Shown: positions 15,531 to 25,314, counted from the stretch's first letter. The stretch is 64,000 nt of DNA from Bordetella parapertussis (GCA_945861275.1 CAMATZ010000001.1:124001-188000); one strand, 5' to 3'. The notes: generated by a model not told the origin, from the letters alone. Numbers and translations: made by a program.

Positions 15531-17141
15531 CTACACCAACCCGGCGACCTTACGCACCACGGCGCCTGCGTCCAGCGGCGCGGCATCGCTGTTCCAGGCC
15601 ACGTACTGATCGGGCCGCACCAGGATGAGTTTCGAGGCGTAGGTTTCGCGCCCGCTGTCATCGCTGTCACGCACCACTTTGAGCGGCACCTTCAGCGCGC
15701 GTGCCGCCTGCTCGAAGTCCCGAATTGCACGTTGTCCCTCGCCGTCATCCGCGCCGTCCGTTAAACCAAACGCGAGCAGGGTGTAGCCGCCGCCGAGTTC
15801 CTCGAAAACATTGCGGCCCGATGAAAGCACGTGCGGCGGCAGGTGGTGCCCGGCGCGAGCGGTGAAGGTGTGTTTGCCATGGGCGCTGCAGATGCCACCC
15901 GGCGGCCCCATCACCACCGGGGAGCCTTCGTAATTCGGCTCGTACACCTGCGCCCTGCTGCTGACGCGGGCCATGCGCTCGTTCCAGGCACGCTCGAATT
16001 CGGCACGGTCCCGCTGCGGACTGTAGCGCGCGAGAAAATCCCGGTCTTCCTCGATGCGCGCGGCAATGAAATCACGGCCGATGTCGACGAACACCGGGCG
16101 TCGTTCTTCGTTATAGGAGTGCAACAAAGCCTTACCGCCCCAGCCGTCGAGATGCGCGGCCAGTTTCCAGCCGAGGTTGACCGCATCCTCGAGGCCATTG
16201 TTAAGACCAAAACCACCATACGGCGGATGGCTGTGCGCCGCGTCACCGGCGATGAAAACGCGCCCGGCCTGATAGTCGTCGGCGACCGCGACGCGCATGT
16301 CCCAGAAACCGACATGCTCGAACGCCACCGCAAACTTGAAACCGGCTGCACGATGCAGCAGACCGGGAAAATCGTAATTCTCCGCAGTCGACTCGTTGGG
16401 CACCGGCGCGTGAAAGAAAAAACCGTCGACCATGTCGACGCGCCCGAAAAACAACCAATAGCCGTTGAGGTCGGGATGCATGATGTTGTAGGTGGATTTA
16501 AGCGGAAAGCGCTTGAGCCCCTCCTGCAGTTCCTTCGAGCGAAAAACCATCAGCACCATTTTCTGTTCGAAGTCGGCGCCGCTGCGTGCGATACCGGCCT
16601 GCTCGCGCACGAGGGAGTGCCCGCCGTCGCAGCCGACGATATAATCGGCCTCCAGCACCTGGCGCCCGCTGCCATTCGTTTCAGTGATGGAAACGCGCGC
16701 TGAATGCTGGTCCTGCTCCACCTTTTCCGCGCTCCAGCCAAAGCGCGCGTGCACCGAGGGGAGCGCTGCCATTCTCGTGCGCAACACCGCTTCGGCGCAG
16801 TACTGCGGCAGCCGGTCGTATTCCTGAAAGTAATATTTTTGCACCAGCTCCCGCTGCGAGGGTGCGCTCCAGAATTCGCTCATCAAATTGCCGTAGACGC
16901 TGACACCGCTGGTGGGCACGTCCGTGGGCATGATGCGCGCCGCGCGCAGTTCTTTCACGCAGTTCCAGAAATAAAAATGCTCCAGCGTACGCTGCGTGAG
17001 ATTTTGCCCCTTGGGGATGCGTTGCGGCTCGAGATGACGTTCCACCACCGCGCAGGAGACGCCGCGTTGCCCCAGCGCCACCGCAAGGCCCACACCCACC
17101 GGCCCGCCGCCTGCGATGATTACTTGAAATTTTTCCGCCAT
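15531..17141 (-). CDS. FAD-dependent aromatic monooxygenase (MhpA/TfdB-like)
   Basis: A 536-residue class A flavoprotein hydroxylase. The N-terminal dinucleotide fold is VIIAGGGPVGVGLA. The second FAD motif is FIAGDAAHSHPPYGGFGLNNGLEDAVNLGWKLA (in part), which binds the ribityl chain. The middle DYIVGCDGGHSLVRE is the DG motif of NAD(P)H-dependent hydroxylases. I use ATG 17141 rather than 17243, because the upstream 34 residues are not family-like. It probably hydroxylates a phenolic acid in the cytoplasm. No ring-cleavage genes are adjacent. It ends 15 bases from the convergent gamma-glutamyltransferase gene. Confidence 0.87.
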   Translation of the reverse strand: MAEKFQVIIAGGGPVGVGLAVALGQRGVSCAVVERHLEPQRIPKGQNLTQRTLEHFYFWNCVKELRAARIMPTDVPTSGVSVYGNLMSEFWSAPSQRELVQKYYFQEYDRLPQYCAEAVLRTRMAALPSVHARFGWSAEKVEQDQHSARVSITETNGSGRQVLEADYIVGCDGGHSLVREQAGIARSGADFEQKMVLMVFRSKELQEGLKRFPLKSTYNIMHPDLNGYWLFFGRVDMVDGFFFHAPVPNESTAENYDFPGLLHRAAGFKFAVAFEHVGFWDMRVAVADDYQAGRVFIAGDAAHSHPPYGGFGLNNGLEDAVNLGWKLAAHLDGWGGKALLHSYNEERRPVFVDIGRDFIAARIEEDRDFLARYSPQRDRAEFERAWNERMARVSSRAQVYEPNYEGSPVVMGPPGGICSAHGKHTFTARAGHHLPPHVLSSGRNVFEELGGGYTLLAFGLTDGADDGEGQRAIRDFEQAARALKVPLKVVRDSDDSGRETYASKLILVRPDQYVAWNSDAAPLDAGAVVRKVAGLV

Positions 17142-17310
17142 GATCAAACGCTTATGCAAGAATCGCTGCATAATACTCCGGCTCATAGGTAATGAAATCA
17201 CCGCAATATAATTCATCCATACGCTGAACAGCGCCGGCAGCAAAACATGCAGCGTTGCCGGTGTAGGTGTCTTCTGCTTTTCACACCGCTATTCCAGGGA
17301 GAGCCATGCC

Positions 17311-18210
17311 ATGAGGCATCTTGCGCGGGATCAGTACACAACGACACTCGATCGGACGGTGGCGCCTAAGCTCGTAGTCGAGTCCGGCGAAGAGGTCGAG
17401 GTAGAGACCTGGGACGCGTTCATGGGGGTTTGGGATGCCGGCGCGACGCGCGAGATAGTGGGGCCGATGGCCGGCCCCATCGCCGTGCGCGGCGCCATGC
17501 CAGGGGACGCCTTGAAGGTGGAGTTGCTGGAAATTTGTCCCGTAGATGTGGCCCCGGGCCGCTCGGCATTGCACAACAGTTCGAGCGCGCACGGCTTTCT
17601 CAGGGAAGAATTCAATCGCCACCATCCGCTGGTGATGCCGATCAAAGACGGTCACCTTCTGTTTCCGGGTGGCATCAAGATCCCGCTGAATCCTGCGATT
17701 GGATTCATAGCCACGACCTTCACTGAGCCGCAGAAGACGACCTCGGACAGCGGCCCGTATGGCGGCGATATCGATTTGAAAGAGCTGACCGCTGGCAGCA
17801 CCATCTGGCTGCCGGTGTTTGTGCCCGACGCGCTGCTGTGCCTGGGGGATGTGCACGCGGTGGTCGGTGATGGCTGCGTCGGCGGTACCGCGGCGGAATG
17901 CTGCGCGCGGGTGCGGTTTCGTGTCAGCGTTGAGAACAATGCCAAATTGTGCAGACCCCGTGTGCTGACGCCGGAACACGTCATCACCGTTTGTTATGGC
18001 GAGGACGTGGGTGTAGCCATGAAGCAGGCAGTGCGGGACATGGTGCAGTACCTGGTGGATGAAAAAGGCATGGACCCGTATGAGGCCTACGCGCTCTTGA
18101 GCCTCGCCGGAGATGTGCGCATCAGCCGCACATTTCGGCCTATCAGCCCGGTCAAGATGATGCTGTCGCGGCAGGTGCTGGATCAAATCGACGCGCAGCG
18201 TGGGGTGTGA
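17311..18210 (+). CDS. Acetamidase/formamidase family protein
   Basis: A 299-residue protein of the FmdA/AmdA family, which hydrolyses short-chain amides to ammonia and the acid. Visible family features are LVVESGEEVEVETWDAF near the N-terminus, GPIAVRGAMPGDALKVE (binding-site strand), GGDIDLKELTAGSTIWLPV and DVHAVVGDGCVGGTAAEC (metal and catalytic region). It is followed at once by a Bug receptor gene whose ATG lies 2 bases past its stop, so the two form an operon. The pairing suggests uptake and breakdown of one compound. Confidence 0.9.
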   Translation: MRHLARDQYTTTLDRTVAPKLVVESGEEVEVETWDAFMGVWDAGATREIVGPMAGPIAVRGAMPGDALKVELLEICPVDVAPGRSALHNSSSAHGFLREEFNRHHPLVMPIKDGHLLFPGGIKIPLNPAIGFIATTFTEPQKTTSDSGPYGGDIDLKELTAGSTIWLPVFVPDALLCLGDVHAVVGDGCVGGTAAECCARVRFRVSVENNAKLCRPRVLTPEHVITVCYGEDVGVAMKQAVRDMVQYLVDEKGMDPYEAYALLSLAGDVRISRTFRPISPVKMMLSRQVLDQIDAQRGV

Positions 18211-18211
18211 G

Positions 18212-19228
18212 ATGGCTCATTCGCGCAGGGCACTCTTTGCAATATCTGGCGTTAGCATGCCACTCCCGGCACGCTCAGTTGCCGCCGCGTTCGCGGTTGC
18301 AGCGTTCGCCGCAGGGATCGCGAGCGCACAGGACTATCCGCTCAAAGCGGTGCGCTTGTTCGTGGGCTTCGTCGCAGGGAGCGGCACCGATACCACGGCA
18401 CGCCTGCTCGCGCAGCGGCTTGATGAACAGCTGAAGCAGCCATTTATAGTAGAAAACCGTCCTGGCGCAGGCGGCAATCTGGCGAGCGATATCGTGGCAA
18501 GGGCGCCTGCGGACGGCTACACCTTGCTCTTGGCCGCGGCATCCATCGCCATACAGCCCGCGATGAGCGTCAAGCTGCCGTTCGATGTGCCACGCAGTTT
18601 TACCGCAATCTCGATGGTGGCGACAGGTCCGTTCGTGCTGGTGGTGCACCCCTCGGTCCCCGCCAGGAACGCGGGGGAGCTGGTAACACTTGCGCGAGCG
18701 AAGCCGGGAATGCTGAACTACGCATCGTCCGGTGCAGGCAGTTCGGCCCACCTGCAAGGGGAGCTGTTCAACGCTCTGGGCAAAGTAAGAACCATTCATG
18801 TGCCGTACAAGGGTTCGCCACAGGCGGTGCTGGCAGTGGCCACGGGGGAGGTCGACTTCAGTTTTCCGAGTATTACGGGGGCGCAGCCGTTACTCGAAGC
18901 GGGCCGCCTGCGTGCGATCGGCATAAGCACGGCCAGGCGGACGTCGCTGATGCCGAATATGCCAACGCTGCACGAGTCAGGCGTTGCCGGTTACGACAGG
19001 ACGGGATGGTATGCGTTGTTAGGGCCTGCGGGAATTGCACGCGATGTGGTGATCAAGTTGAATGCGGCGACCCGCAAGGCGGTTGGCACGCCCGAGGCGA
19101 AGACTGCGTATTTACGGCAGGGGCTTGAAGTCGAGACCACCACGCCGGAGCAATTGGCGGAGTTCCTTAAAAAAGAAGTCGAGCAGAATGTCGATCTGGT
19201 GCGCAATGCCGGCATCCCCAGGCAATAG
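18212..19228 (+). CDS. Bug/TctC-type periplasmic binding protein
   Basis: A 338-residue Bug receptor. The signal peptide ends near ASA-QD, followed by YPLKAVRLFVGF, ENRPGAGGNLASDIVA, ADGYTLLLA and HVPYKGSPQA. I choose ATG 18212 just after the acetamidase stop at 18210. It is cotranscribed with the amidase, so its ligand may be an amide or the corresponding acid. There is no permease next to it. Confidence 0.9.
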   Translation: MAHSRRALFAISGVSMPLPARSVAAAFAVAAFAAGIASAQDYPLKAVRLFVGFVAGSGTDTTARLLAQRLDEQLKQPFIVENRPGAGGNLASDIVARAPADGYTLLLAAASIAIQPAMSVKLPFDVPRSFTAISMVATGPFVLVVHPSVPARNAGELVTLARAKPGMLNYASSGAGSSAHLQGELFNALGKVRTIHVPYKGSPQAVLAVATGEVDFSFPSITGAQPLLEAGRLRAIGISTARRTSLMPNMPTLHESGVAGYDRTGWYALLGPAGIARDVVIKLNAATRKAVGTPEAKTAYLRQGLEVETTTPEQLAEFLKKEVEQNVDLVRNAGIPRQ

Positions 19229-19279
19229 TTGGCGACCGGGTTAGAATCCGCAAAATTGACTGACTTACAATCCGTGGCT

Positions 19280-19545
19280 AGGGCCTGTTAACAATTGATT
19301 CGTGAGATGCGTTGCTGTCCCAATCGTCTCTGGCAAGGCGCTTGCCACAGGCAATATCGCGAATATTGCCAAGGCAAGCAACGCAGCAAGCGGCGATTGG
19401 GGCAGCAACCCGTAGGGCCAGGGCGATTGGGTGGTAGATAGCACGATGTTCTTGAACCGCCAAAGCGATATGATTTCCATTGGCTCCTTATTTACCAAAC
19501 CCAATCGTCCCTGGCGCGCTCGCGAATCAATTGTTAACAGGCCCT
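19280..19545. mobile_element. MITE-like element with 23-bp perfect terminal inverted repeats
   Basis: A 23-base sequence starting AGGGCCTGTTAACAATTGA (19280-19302) is repeated exactly in inverted orientation at 19523-19545, giving a 266-bp element. Nothing convincing is encoded inside; the open frames are short and not recognisable. I see no clear target duplication at the edges. The size, perfect ends and lack of a transposase fit a miniature inverted-repeat element or a deleted insertion sequence. It fills most of the 374-base gap between the Bug gene and the phosphoesterase gene. Confidence 0.75.
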
Positions 19546-19602
19546 GAGAGTTTGTCAGAAAAAATTTTTTATTTTCCGATACCAGCGAAGAAGCAGTGAC
19601 CC

Positions 19603-20445
19603 ATGAATGAATTCAGAGTCGTGCAGGTGGCCGATATTCATCTGGGCGCCGGTCAGGAGCATCATCTCGACAATTGGCTGAAAGTTGTCCGCTGGATCGG
19701 TCGCGAGCAACCCGATCTGGTTATTGCCAACGGCGACCTGGTCATGGGCGATCCGGACGAGGATGCGGATCACGCGTTTGCGCGCGCGCAGATTGGGCAG
19801 CTCGCCGTAGCCTGCCGCTATCTGCCCGGCAATCATGACATCGGCGACAATGTCATCTCCGGCAGGATGGCGAAGCGCGTCAATGATGCGCGGCGTGCGC
19901 GTTACGCTGCCCACTTTGGCGAGGAGCGCTGGGCATTCGAGGCCGCCGGCTGGGGTTTCGTCGGGCTCAATTCGCAACTGCTGGGCAGCGATGGTCAGGC
20001 CGCCGAAGCCGAGCAGTGGTTTTGGCTGACGCAGACGCTGGAAGGATTCAGGAATTGTCCCGTTGCGCTGTTTCTGCACAAGCCGCTGTTCCTCGATCAC
20101 CCATCGGAGCCGGATTACGATGACCCGATGTTGCGCCAGTCATGCATCGACTCCGGCAGCCGCGCACGCCTGCTCGAACTGTGCCATAAACATCGCGTGC
20201 GCCTGGTGAGTTCGGGCCACAAACATCAATCCCGATCGTTCTCGCTCGACGGTATTTATTACCTGTGGGGGCCGTCCGTCGCCTGCGTAAACTCTCCGCC
20301 CACCACTTTGCACTGGGGTGTACGCGAGGTCGGATTTATCGACTATCGGTTCCGGCCGGACGGGTTCGATCATCGTATCGTCGGCGCGGATTTCCTGTTC
20401 CGGCATGAAAGTTACATGCGTAAGTACGGTGCCGCGAGCGAATAG
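19603..20445 (+). CDS. Calcineurin-like metallophosphoesterase
   Basis: A 280-residue metallophosphoesterase. The metal ligands appear in order as VADIHLG (D, H), NGDLVMGDPDED (GD), LPGNHDIGD (GNHD) and SSGHKHQSRS (GHxH). There is no signal peptide, so it is cytoplasmic. The architecture is that of Icc/CpdA-like phosphodiesterases, which can hydrolyse cyclic nucleotides, but the substrate cannot be assigned. It has its own leader after the MITE and is followed directly by another Bug gene. Confidence 0.87.
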   Translation: MNEFRVVQVADIHLGAGQEHHLDNWLKVVRWIGREQPDLVIANGDLVMGDPDEDADHAFARAQIGQLAVACRYLPGNHDIGDNVISGRMAKRVNDARRARYAAHFGEERWAFEAAGWGFVGLNSQLLGSDGQAAEAEQWFWLTQTLEGFRNCPVALFLHKPLFLDHPSEPDYDDPMLRQSCIDSGSRARLLELCHKHRVRLVSSGHKHQSRSFSLDGIYYLWGPSVACVNSPPTTLHWGVREVGFIDYRFRPDGFDHRIVGADFLFRHESYMRKYGAASE

Positions 20446-20446
20446 C

Positions 20447-21409
20447 ATGCGTGTCGCGCGCGGTCTCGCGTGCTGCACCGCGCTGGCCGCCGCACCCGCG
20501 CTGGCTTTGCCGCTGTATCCAACACGTCCGATCCGCTTTATCGTGCCCTTCCCGCCGGGTGGCGGCAACGATATCGTTGGACGCATCGTCGCTGTCAAAC
20601 TCAGCCAGGGGTTGGGCCAGCAGGTGGTGGTTGATAACCGAGGCGGTGCGGGTGGCACTGTTGGCACCGATATCACGGCCAAGGCCGCACCCGATGGCCA
20701 TACGCTGCTCATCAACAACATCAGCCTTGCGGTGAATCACACGCTGATGCCGCGGCTGCCTTATGACACGCTGCGCGACCTTCAGCCAGTGACGCTGGTG
20801 GGCCGGCAGGCCAATATCGTCGTCGTGCATCCAGACGTCGCAGCGAAAAGCGTGCAGGAACTGCTGGCGTTGGCGCGCGCGAAGCCCGGGCAGATCAACT
20901 ATGGATCGGGCGGCATCGGCACGGCGTCGCATCTTGCCGCCGAATTGCTCAGGCTGATGACCCGGACCGACATGGCGCACGTGCCGTACAAGGGCCTGGG
21001 GCCCGCATTGACCGATCTTATTGGAGGCCGGCTGCAAGTCATCATCTCCACCATGGCTTCAGCGTTGCCGCAGATAAATGCAAAGCGGCTGCGCCCGCTT
21101 GCGATAACCACTGCGCAGCGCTCACAGTTTTTTTCGCAGCTTCCCACAATGGACGAAGCAGGGGTAAAGGGCTACGAGTTCAGCACGTGGTACGGGCTGC
21201 TGGTTCCGGCAGGTACACCCAGGAGCATCGTCGCACGCCTTAACACGGAGACGGCGCACACACTGGATGCAGCCCTCGTCAAAGAGCAGTTCGGCACGCA
21301 GGGATTAGATGTAACGCACTCGACGCCAGAAGCCTTTGGCGCTTATTTGCGCGCGGAAATCACGAAGTGGGGCAAGGTTATCGTGGCATCTGGCGCCAAG
21401 CCCGAATAG
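20447..21409 (+). CDS. Bug/TctC-type periplasmic binding protein
   Basis: A 320-residue Bug receptor. I start at ATG 20447, one base after the upstream stop, because it gives a clean signal peptide ending ALA. An ATG at 20405 inside the upstream gene is possible. Motifs are YPTRPIRFIVPFPPGGGNDIVGR (in part), DNRGGAGGTVGTDI, PDGHTLLINN and HVPYKGLGPA. It is probably cotranscribed with the phosphoesterase. No permease is adjacent. Confidence 0.9.
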   Translation: MRVARGLACCTALAAAPALALPLYPTRPIRFIVPFPPGGGNDIVGRIVAVKLSQGLGQQVVVDNRGGAGGTVGTDITAKAAPDGHTLLINNISLAVNHTLMPRLPYDTLRDLQPVTLVGRQANIVVVHPDVAAKSVQELLALARAKPGQINYGSGGIGTASHLAAELLRLMTRTDMAHVPYKGLGPALTDLIGGRLQVIISTMASALPQINAKRLRPLAITTAQRSQFFSQLPTMDEAGVKGYEFSTWYGLLVPAGTPRSIVARLNTETAHTLDAALVKEQFGTQGLDVTHSTPEAFGAYLRAEITKWGKVIVASGAKPE

Positions 21410-21410
21410 C

Positions 21411-21431
21411 CGCGCGAAATGTTTTCGCGCG
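21411..21431 (+). terminator. GC hairpin just after the Bug gene
   Basis: CGCGCGAAA (21411-21419) and TTTCGCGCG (21423-21431) pair perfectly around TGT, two bases past the stop codon. There is no T-tract, so it may be a weak terminator or an mRNA 3' end stabiliser. Confidence 0.5.
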
Positions 21432-21537
21432 CGCAGCAGTCGTGAAATCAGCGACCACGATAACGTGAAATACGCACAGGCGCGCGCCGTCGCGGTAATA
21501 TACCGCGGTTCATCAACAGAGCCATTCAGGGGGAGTC

Positions 21538-22233
21538 ATGAAGCAGCAGGACATCAAGATTAAATCCAGCGGCGGCGGCGCATTCGATTGTTATCTGGTC
21601 ACACCGGATGCACCGGGCAAGGTACCGGCGGTGGTGCTGGCCAGCGCGATACACGGCGTGGATGCCGATCTGCGCGGCATCGCCGACGCGTTCGCAGCCA
21701 AGGGCTACATCGCGGCCGCGCCGGATCTGTTCTCACGCACGGTGCCAGGCCCGCTGGTGCGCGGCGATGCGCGTTCGACGCCGCGGGGGCAGCCGCGACT
21801 CGAGGTCATCAAGACGGGCGAGGGCGATATGACAGACACACTCGCCGAAGTGCGCAAGCTGCCGCAGTTTAACGGTCGCGCTGCCGCGATGGGATTCTGC
21901 TTTGGCGGCCCGTACGCGATCCTCGGTCCGAAACGTCTCGGCTACAGCGCCGGCATTTCGTGCCACGGTACGCAACTGGGCGACTACATCAAGGAACTCG
22001 ACGGTGTCACACAGCCGGTGTGCATCATCTGGGGTGATCAGGATCACGCCGCGCCGCCGCCGGTGCAGGAAGCCTACCGCGCCGTGCCCGCGCGCATGAA
22101 AAACGTCGGCGTGCACATTTTTCCCGGTATACAACACGGCTACATGATGGCGGGGGGCGGTGCTGCATTCGACCAGAAGACCTACGATTTCTCGATGCAG
22201 CAGGCGTTCGATATATTGGCGCGATTGCGGTAG
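21538..22233 (+). CDS. Dienelactone hydrolase family protein
   Basis: A 231-residue alpha/beta-hydrolase. The nucleophile is C121 in MGFCFGGPYA, as in dienelactone hydrolases. The Asp is in IWGDQDHAAPP and the His in PGIQHGYM. A strong GGGGGAG ribosome site precedes ATG 21538. Dienelactone hydrolase opens lactones formed in chlorocatechol breakdown, but the family is broad and there are no catechol genes here. It is probably a monocistronic unit. Confidence 0.88.
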   Translation: MKQQDIKIKSSGGGAFDCYLVTPDAPGKVPAVVLASAIHGVDADLRGIADAFAAKGYIAAAPDLFSRTVPGPLVRGDARSTPRGQPRLEVIKTGEGDMTDTLAEVRKLPQFNGRAAAMGFCFGGPYAILGPKRLGYSAGISCHGTQLGDYIKELDGVTQPVCIIWGDQDHAAPPPVQEAYRAVPARMKNVGVHIFPGIQHGYMMAGGGAAFDQKTYDFSMQQAFDILARLR

Positions 22234-22624
22234 GGCGGCGCAAGCAGGGTAGAGGGTACGCCGCACCTACCCATGAACCTCCCCGCTCGGGCGAGGACTC
22301 GACGCTTCCTTCTCCCGCCGGGCATGGGTATCTACAAATCTCCACTTCACGGTTCCCTCGCCCCGTTCGCGGGGAGAGGGTTAGGGTGAGGGGATGCAGC
22401 GTGCCCCTACCCTCACCCCCACCCTCTGCTTCGCTGCAAGTGTGCCCTTGTCCCGCCCCAAGGCGGGCGAGGGAGTTATTTCGCTGGTAGTGATCGCATT
22501 TTTCACATCGTAAAGATGTGTAGATACGTATGCCCTCCGGGACAAGGGAACACTTGCAGCGGAGCAGAACGGTTGGGGAGAGCGCAGCGAGGGGGCCGTA
22601 GGGGGGAAGAAACGTCTCCGGTTC
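22234..22624. repeat. 391-base intergenic region built of inverted repeats
   Basis: No gene is seen. A short hairpin (CCCTCGCCCCG, TTCG, CGGGGAGAGGG, around 22360-22381) is the common 'gggagagggttagggtgaggg' dispersed repeat. A longer pair (22426-22455 and 22538-22567) matches at 28 of 30 bases in inverted orientation and encloses about 80 bases with an AAGATGTG-like segment. It separates two convergent genes, so it may end transcription from both sides. Confidence 0.6.
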
Positions 22625-24337
22625 TTACTGCACGCCCGCGGCCGTCGACCTCAGCAGTTTTCCGCCCAGCGCGCCGGTATGGTCGCCATTCCTGAATGTC
22701 ACTTTGCCGGCAATGATGGTGGCCATGATGCCCTTCGACTTTTGCTTGAGCCTGCGCGCGCCCGCCGGAAGGTCATGTTCGATGGTCGGAATCTCTGGTG
22801 CAATCGTCGCCGGATCGAAGACATTGATATCGGCGATGCTACCCTGGCGTAATATGCCGCGATCGGTGAAGCCCCAGGCCATCGCCGGTGTGAGGGTGAT
22901 CATTTTCACGCCTTCCTCCAGCGAGAACGCCTTGCGCTCGCGCACCCAGTACGCCAGCAAGTGCGTGTGTATCGACGAATCCATGATCAGGCTGACATGC
23001 GCACCGGAATCGGAAAACGTCATCACCGTGCGCGGATGCCGCAAGGTCGCCAGCGCTTCTTCTTCACTTTTCGGCACCGTGGCGGTATCAAACTGCATGA
23101 ACAACTGATTGAAGTTGCTTTCCAGCGCGAGGTCCATCATGACCTCCACCGGATCTACATTGCGCTGCGCCGCCAATTCCGCCACGGTGGGATTGCGCGA
23201 CACCGCGCTGTACATGACATACATCTTGTCGTAGTTGGGCTTGCGCGGCTCGCCGCCGCCGGTTCGATAGACGCCTGACTTGGTCGCGGCGACCAGGTTT
23301 TTGCGCTGTTCCGGATCGCTGAATATCTTGCGCTGCTCGTCTTCCGGCAAAGCGCGGACTCGTGCCCATTCGGCGAAATCATCGAACTGCAGGCGTCCCT
23401 TGAACGACAACACGTGGGAAATGCCGCGGGTATGCGTTTGCCCGAACATGCGGCCGCCAGCCTCGGCCGTGCTGTCCAGCAGCGCCAACGCGTCCTGCGT
23501 GCCGTGGCTGCCCGCCGGCAGGCCGAAGGTGATGGGCACGCCACTTTTCACCGCAAGCTCGCGCAACCTGTCGTTGACGGCCTTGCGCACCGCCGGGTCC
23601 GGCGAACGGGCTTCCCGCTCCCGGGAATATTCGAAAATACCGTGGCCCGTGGTGCCCATGAGGCATACCAACTGGCTCAGTTCCTCCCACGAAGCGTGAT
23701 TGGATGCGACGGGCCGGTTGTCCGGCTCCGGCAGCTTGTGGCCGGTTGAACGGGAGCTGGTGAAGCCGATGGCGCCGGCGTCAAGCGCGTCGAGCAATTT
23801 ATGCTCCATCAGGCCAAGGTCATCGGCTGTGGCCTGCTGCTCGAAAGCGCGCGCGCCCATGACATGCGTGCGCAGCGCGGAGTGTCCGACGTTGGCGGCG
23901 TAGTTGATCGCCTTCGGCTGCTTATCCACGGCATCCATGTATTCGCGAAAAGATGTCCAGTCCCAGCGGATCGCAGCATCCATCGCGTCGGAGGAGATGT
24001 CCTCTGCACGCGCGATGTTGCTGATGATCATGTCACGCTGGTCAACGGAGCCCGGCGCCAGTGTAAATCCGCAATTGCCCATGACCACGGTGGTGACGCC
24101 ATGCCAACACGAGCAGCTTCCCAGAGGATCCCAGAACACCTGCGCGTCCATGTGGGTGTGCCCGTCGATGAAGCCCGGCGAAACCACCTTGCCGGTGGCA
24201 TCAATTTCTTCCTTGCCGCGGGAGACGATGCGCCCGATCGCCGCAATTCGATCCCCGATCAAACCCACGTCCGCTTTATATTTCGGCATTCCTGTTCCGT
24301 CGACTACTGTGCCGTTACGAATCACGAGATCATACAT
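22625..24337 (-). CDS. N-acyl-D-amino-acid deacylase-type amidohydrolase
   Basis: A 570-residue metal-dependent amidohydrolase. The N-terminus has IRNGTVVDGTGMP and the metal-binding strand GFIDGHTHMDAQVFWDP. GVTTVVMGNCGFTLAP is the D-aminoacylase signature, and the C-terminal DINVFDP closes the beta-sandwich. Members release D-amino acids or cleave related amides or hydantoin-like compounds. There is no signal peptide. An AGGAGGAA ribosome site precedes the ATG at 24337. Upstream on the same strand is a ThuA-like gene with a 149-base spacer. Confidence 0.88.
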   Translation of the reverse strand: MYDLVIRNGTVVDGTGMPKYKADVGLIGDRIAAIGRIVSRGKEEIDATGKVVSPGFIDGHTHMDAQVFWDPLGSCSCWHGVTTVVMGNCGFTLAPGSVDQRDMIISNIARAEDISSDAMDAAIRWDWTSFREYMDAVDKQPKAINYAANVGHSALRTHVMGARAFEQQATADDLGLMEHKLLDALDAGAIGFTSSRSTGHKLPEPDNRPVASNHASWEELSQLVCLMGTTGHGIFEYSREREARSPDPAVRKAVNDRLRELAVKSGVPITFGLPAGSHGTQDALALLDSTAEAGGRMFGQTHTRGISHVLSFKGRLQFDDFAEWARVRALPEDEQRKIFSDPEQRKNLVAATKSGVYRTGGGEPRKPNYDKMYVMYSAVSRNPTVAELAAQRNVDPVEVMMDLALESNFNQLFMQFDTATVPKSEEEALATLRHPRTVMTFSDSGAHVSLIMDSSIHTHLLAYWVRERKAFSLEEGVKMITLTPAMAWGFTDRGILRQGSIADINVFDPATIAPEIPTIEHDLPAGARRLKQKSKGIMATIIAGKVTFRNGDHTGALGGKLLRSTAAGVQ

Positions 24338-24486
24338 TTGGCTTCCTCCTAGGTTGTATCAGTGTTGCTCAAGGGCCCGCGAGAATCTGCTTTGCGGATT
24401 TCGGTCTGAATATAGACTATCACACAGGGAGCGTTAATCATCAGCTATTCCAGATTGTGACACTGTGTCTCCAGGTGTGGGGAACG

Positions 24487-25293
24487 TTATGCCGTCGCCC
24501 ACGCAATCGCATTGCGTAGCAGCACAACAAACGCGTCACTTTCCCACGATCCGCGCAATGTGGGCGGCTGCGGGTCGGTGGCTTCTGCGGTGCGGCCCGC
24601 GCGGGAGGCGGGATTGTGACAATGACCGAGTGCAAAATAGGTCACGCCACCCTTGCCGACCTCGCGGGTGTAGCCGAGCACACGGGTTTTGCCGTCGGGT
24701 TGCAGCGAAGTATCCGAGGCGTAGGCGGTCCCGATGCTGGGTGATACGGCACCCGGCCCGTAGTCCGCAGTGAGCAATATCCGTGTTGAAGCCGGGTCTT
24801 GCAGTTCGATGAAATAGGGTTCGTCCTCGACTTCGAATGACTTGCCGAGTCCGCGGGTGAGCGGGTGTCCGGTATCGCTCACATCGACGCGAATCTTGCA
24901 ATACGGGGGATGGGTCAGGAAGAAGCTTCCGAGCAGCGCGTGATGTTCGGTTTTAACGGTGCGGCGTTGGCGCACCCCCTCCACGCGCTCGGCGCGGCCG
25001 CCGCTGGTTCCATGCAAGCCCAGCCAGTGGCCGCCTGCCGTAAGCCAGGCCTGAATAACGCGGCACTGCGCGGCGTTCGGGTAGGGGCCGGCCACATAGG
25101 TGATCAGCAGGCGGCTGACCGGCAGCCATTTTTCAATGTCCGCGAAGTCATTCGCGACCGAGGCTTGAAGATCCCGTTCGGCCAGCAGCCCCAGCAGCCG
25201 CAGGCGGGCATAGTCGTGGTCGTGTCCGGCGCTTGAGCCGGGCGGAAAGCCGCCGGCAATGAGATGCGCGCGGTGCAACTTTATTTCTGACAT
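24487..25293 (-). CDS. ThuA-like glutamine-amidotransferase-fold protein
   Basis: A 268-residue protein starting at ATG 25293 (ribosome site GAAAGAGG). It has HLIAGGFPPGSSAGHDHDY, a strand-turn LLITYVAGPYPNA and GGHWLGLHGTSGGRA. These match the ThuA (trehalose-utilisation) family with its class I glutamine-amidotransferase-like fold. The usual catalytic Cys is not visible, as in other ThuA proteins. The GHDHDY stretch could bind metal. Members often sit with carbohydrate or amide catabolic genes. The activity is unknown. Confidence 0.8.
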   Translation of the reverse strand: MSEIKLHRAHLIAGGFPPGSSAGHDHDYARLRLLGLLAERDLQASVANDFADIEKWLPVSRLLITYVAGPYPNAAQCRVIQAWLTAGGHWLGLHGTSGGRAERVEGVRQRRTVKTEHHALLGSFFLTHPPYCKIRVDVSDTGHPLTRGLGKSFEVEDEPYFIELQDPASTRILLTADYGPGAVSPSIGTAYASDTSLQPDGKTRVLGYTREVGKGGVTYFALGHCHNPASRAGRTAEATDPQPPTLRGSWESDAFVVLLRNAIAWATA

Positions 25294-25314
25294 TGAATTA
25301 CCTCTTTCGCAGTT

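Noticed and set aside
15831-16703. 290-codon open frame antisense to the monooxygenase gene
   Set aside because: The monooxygenase frame shows all FAD motifs. The antisense frame has none of its own.
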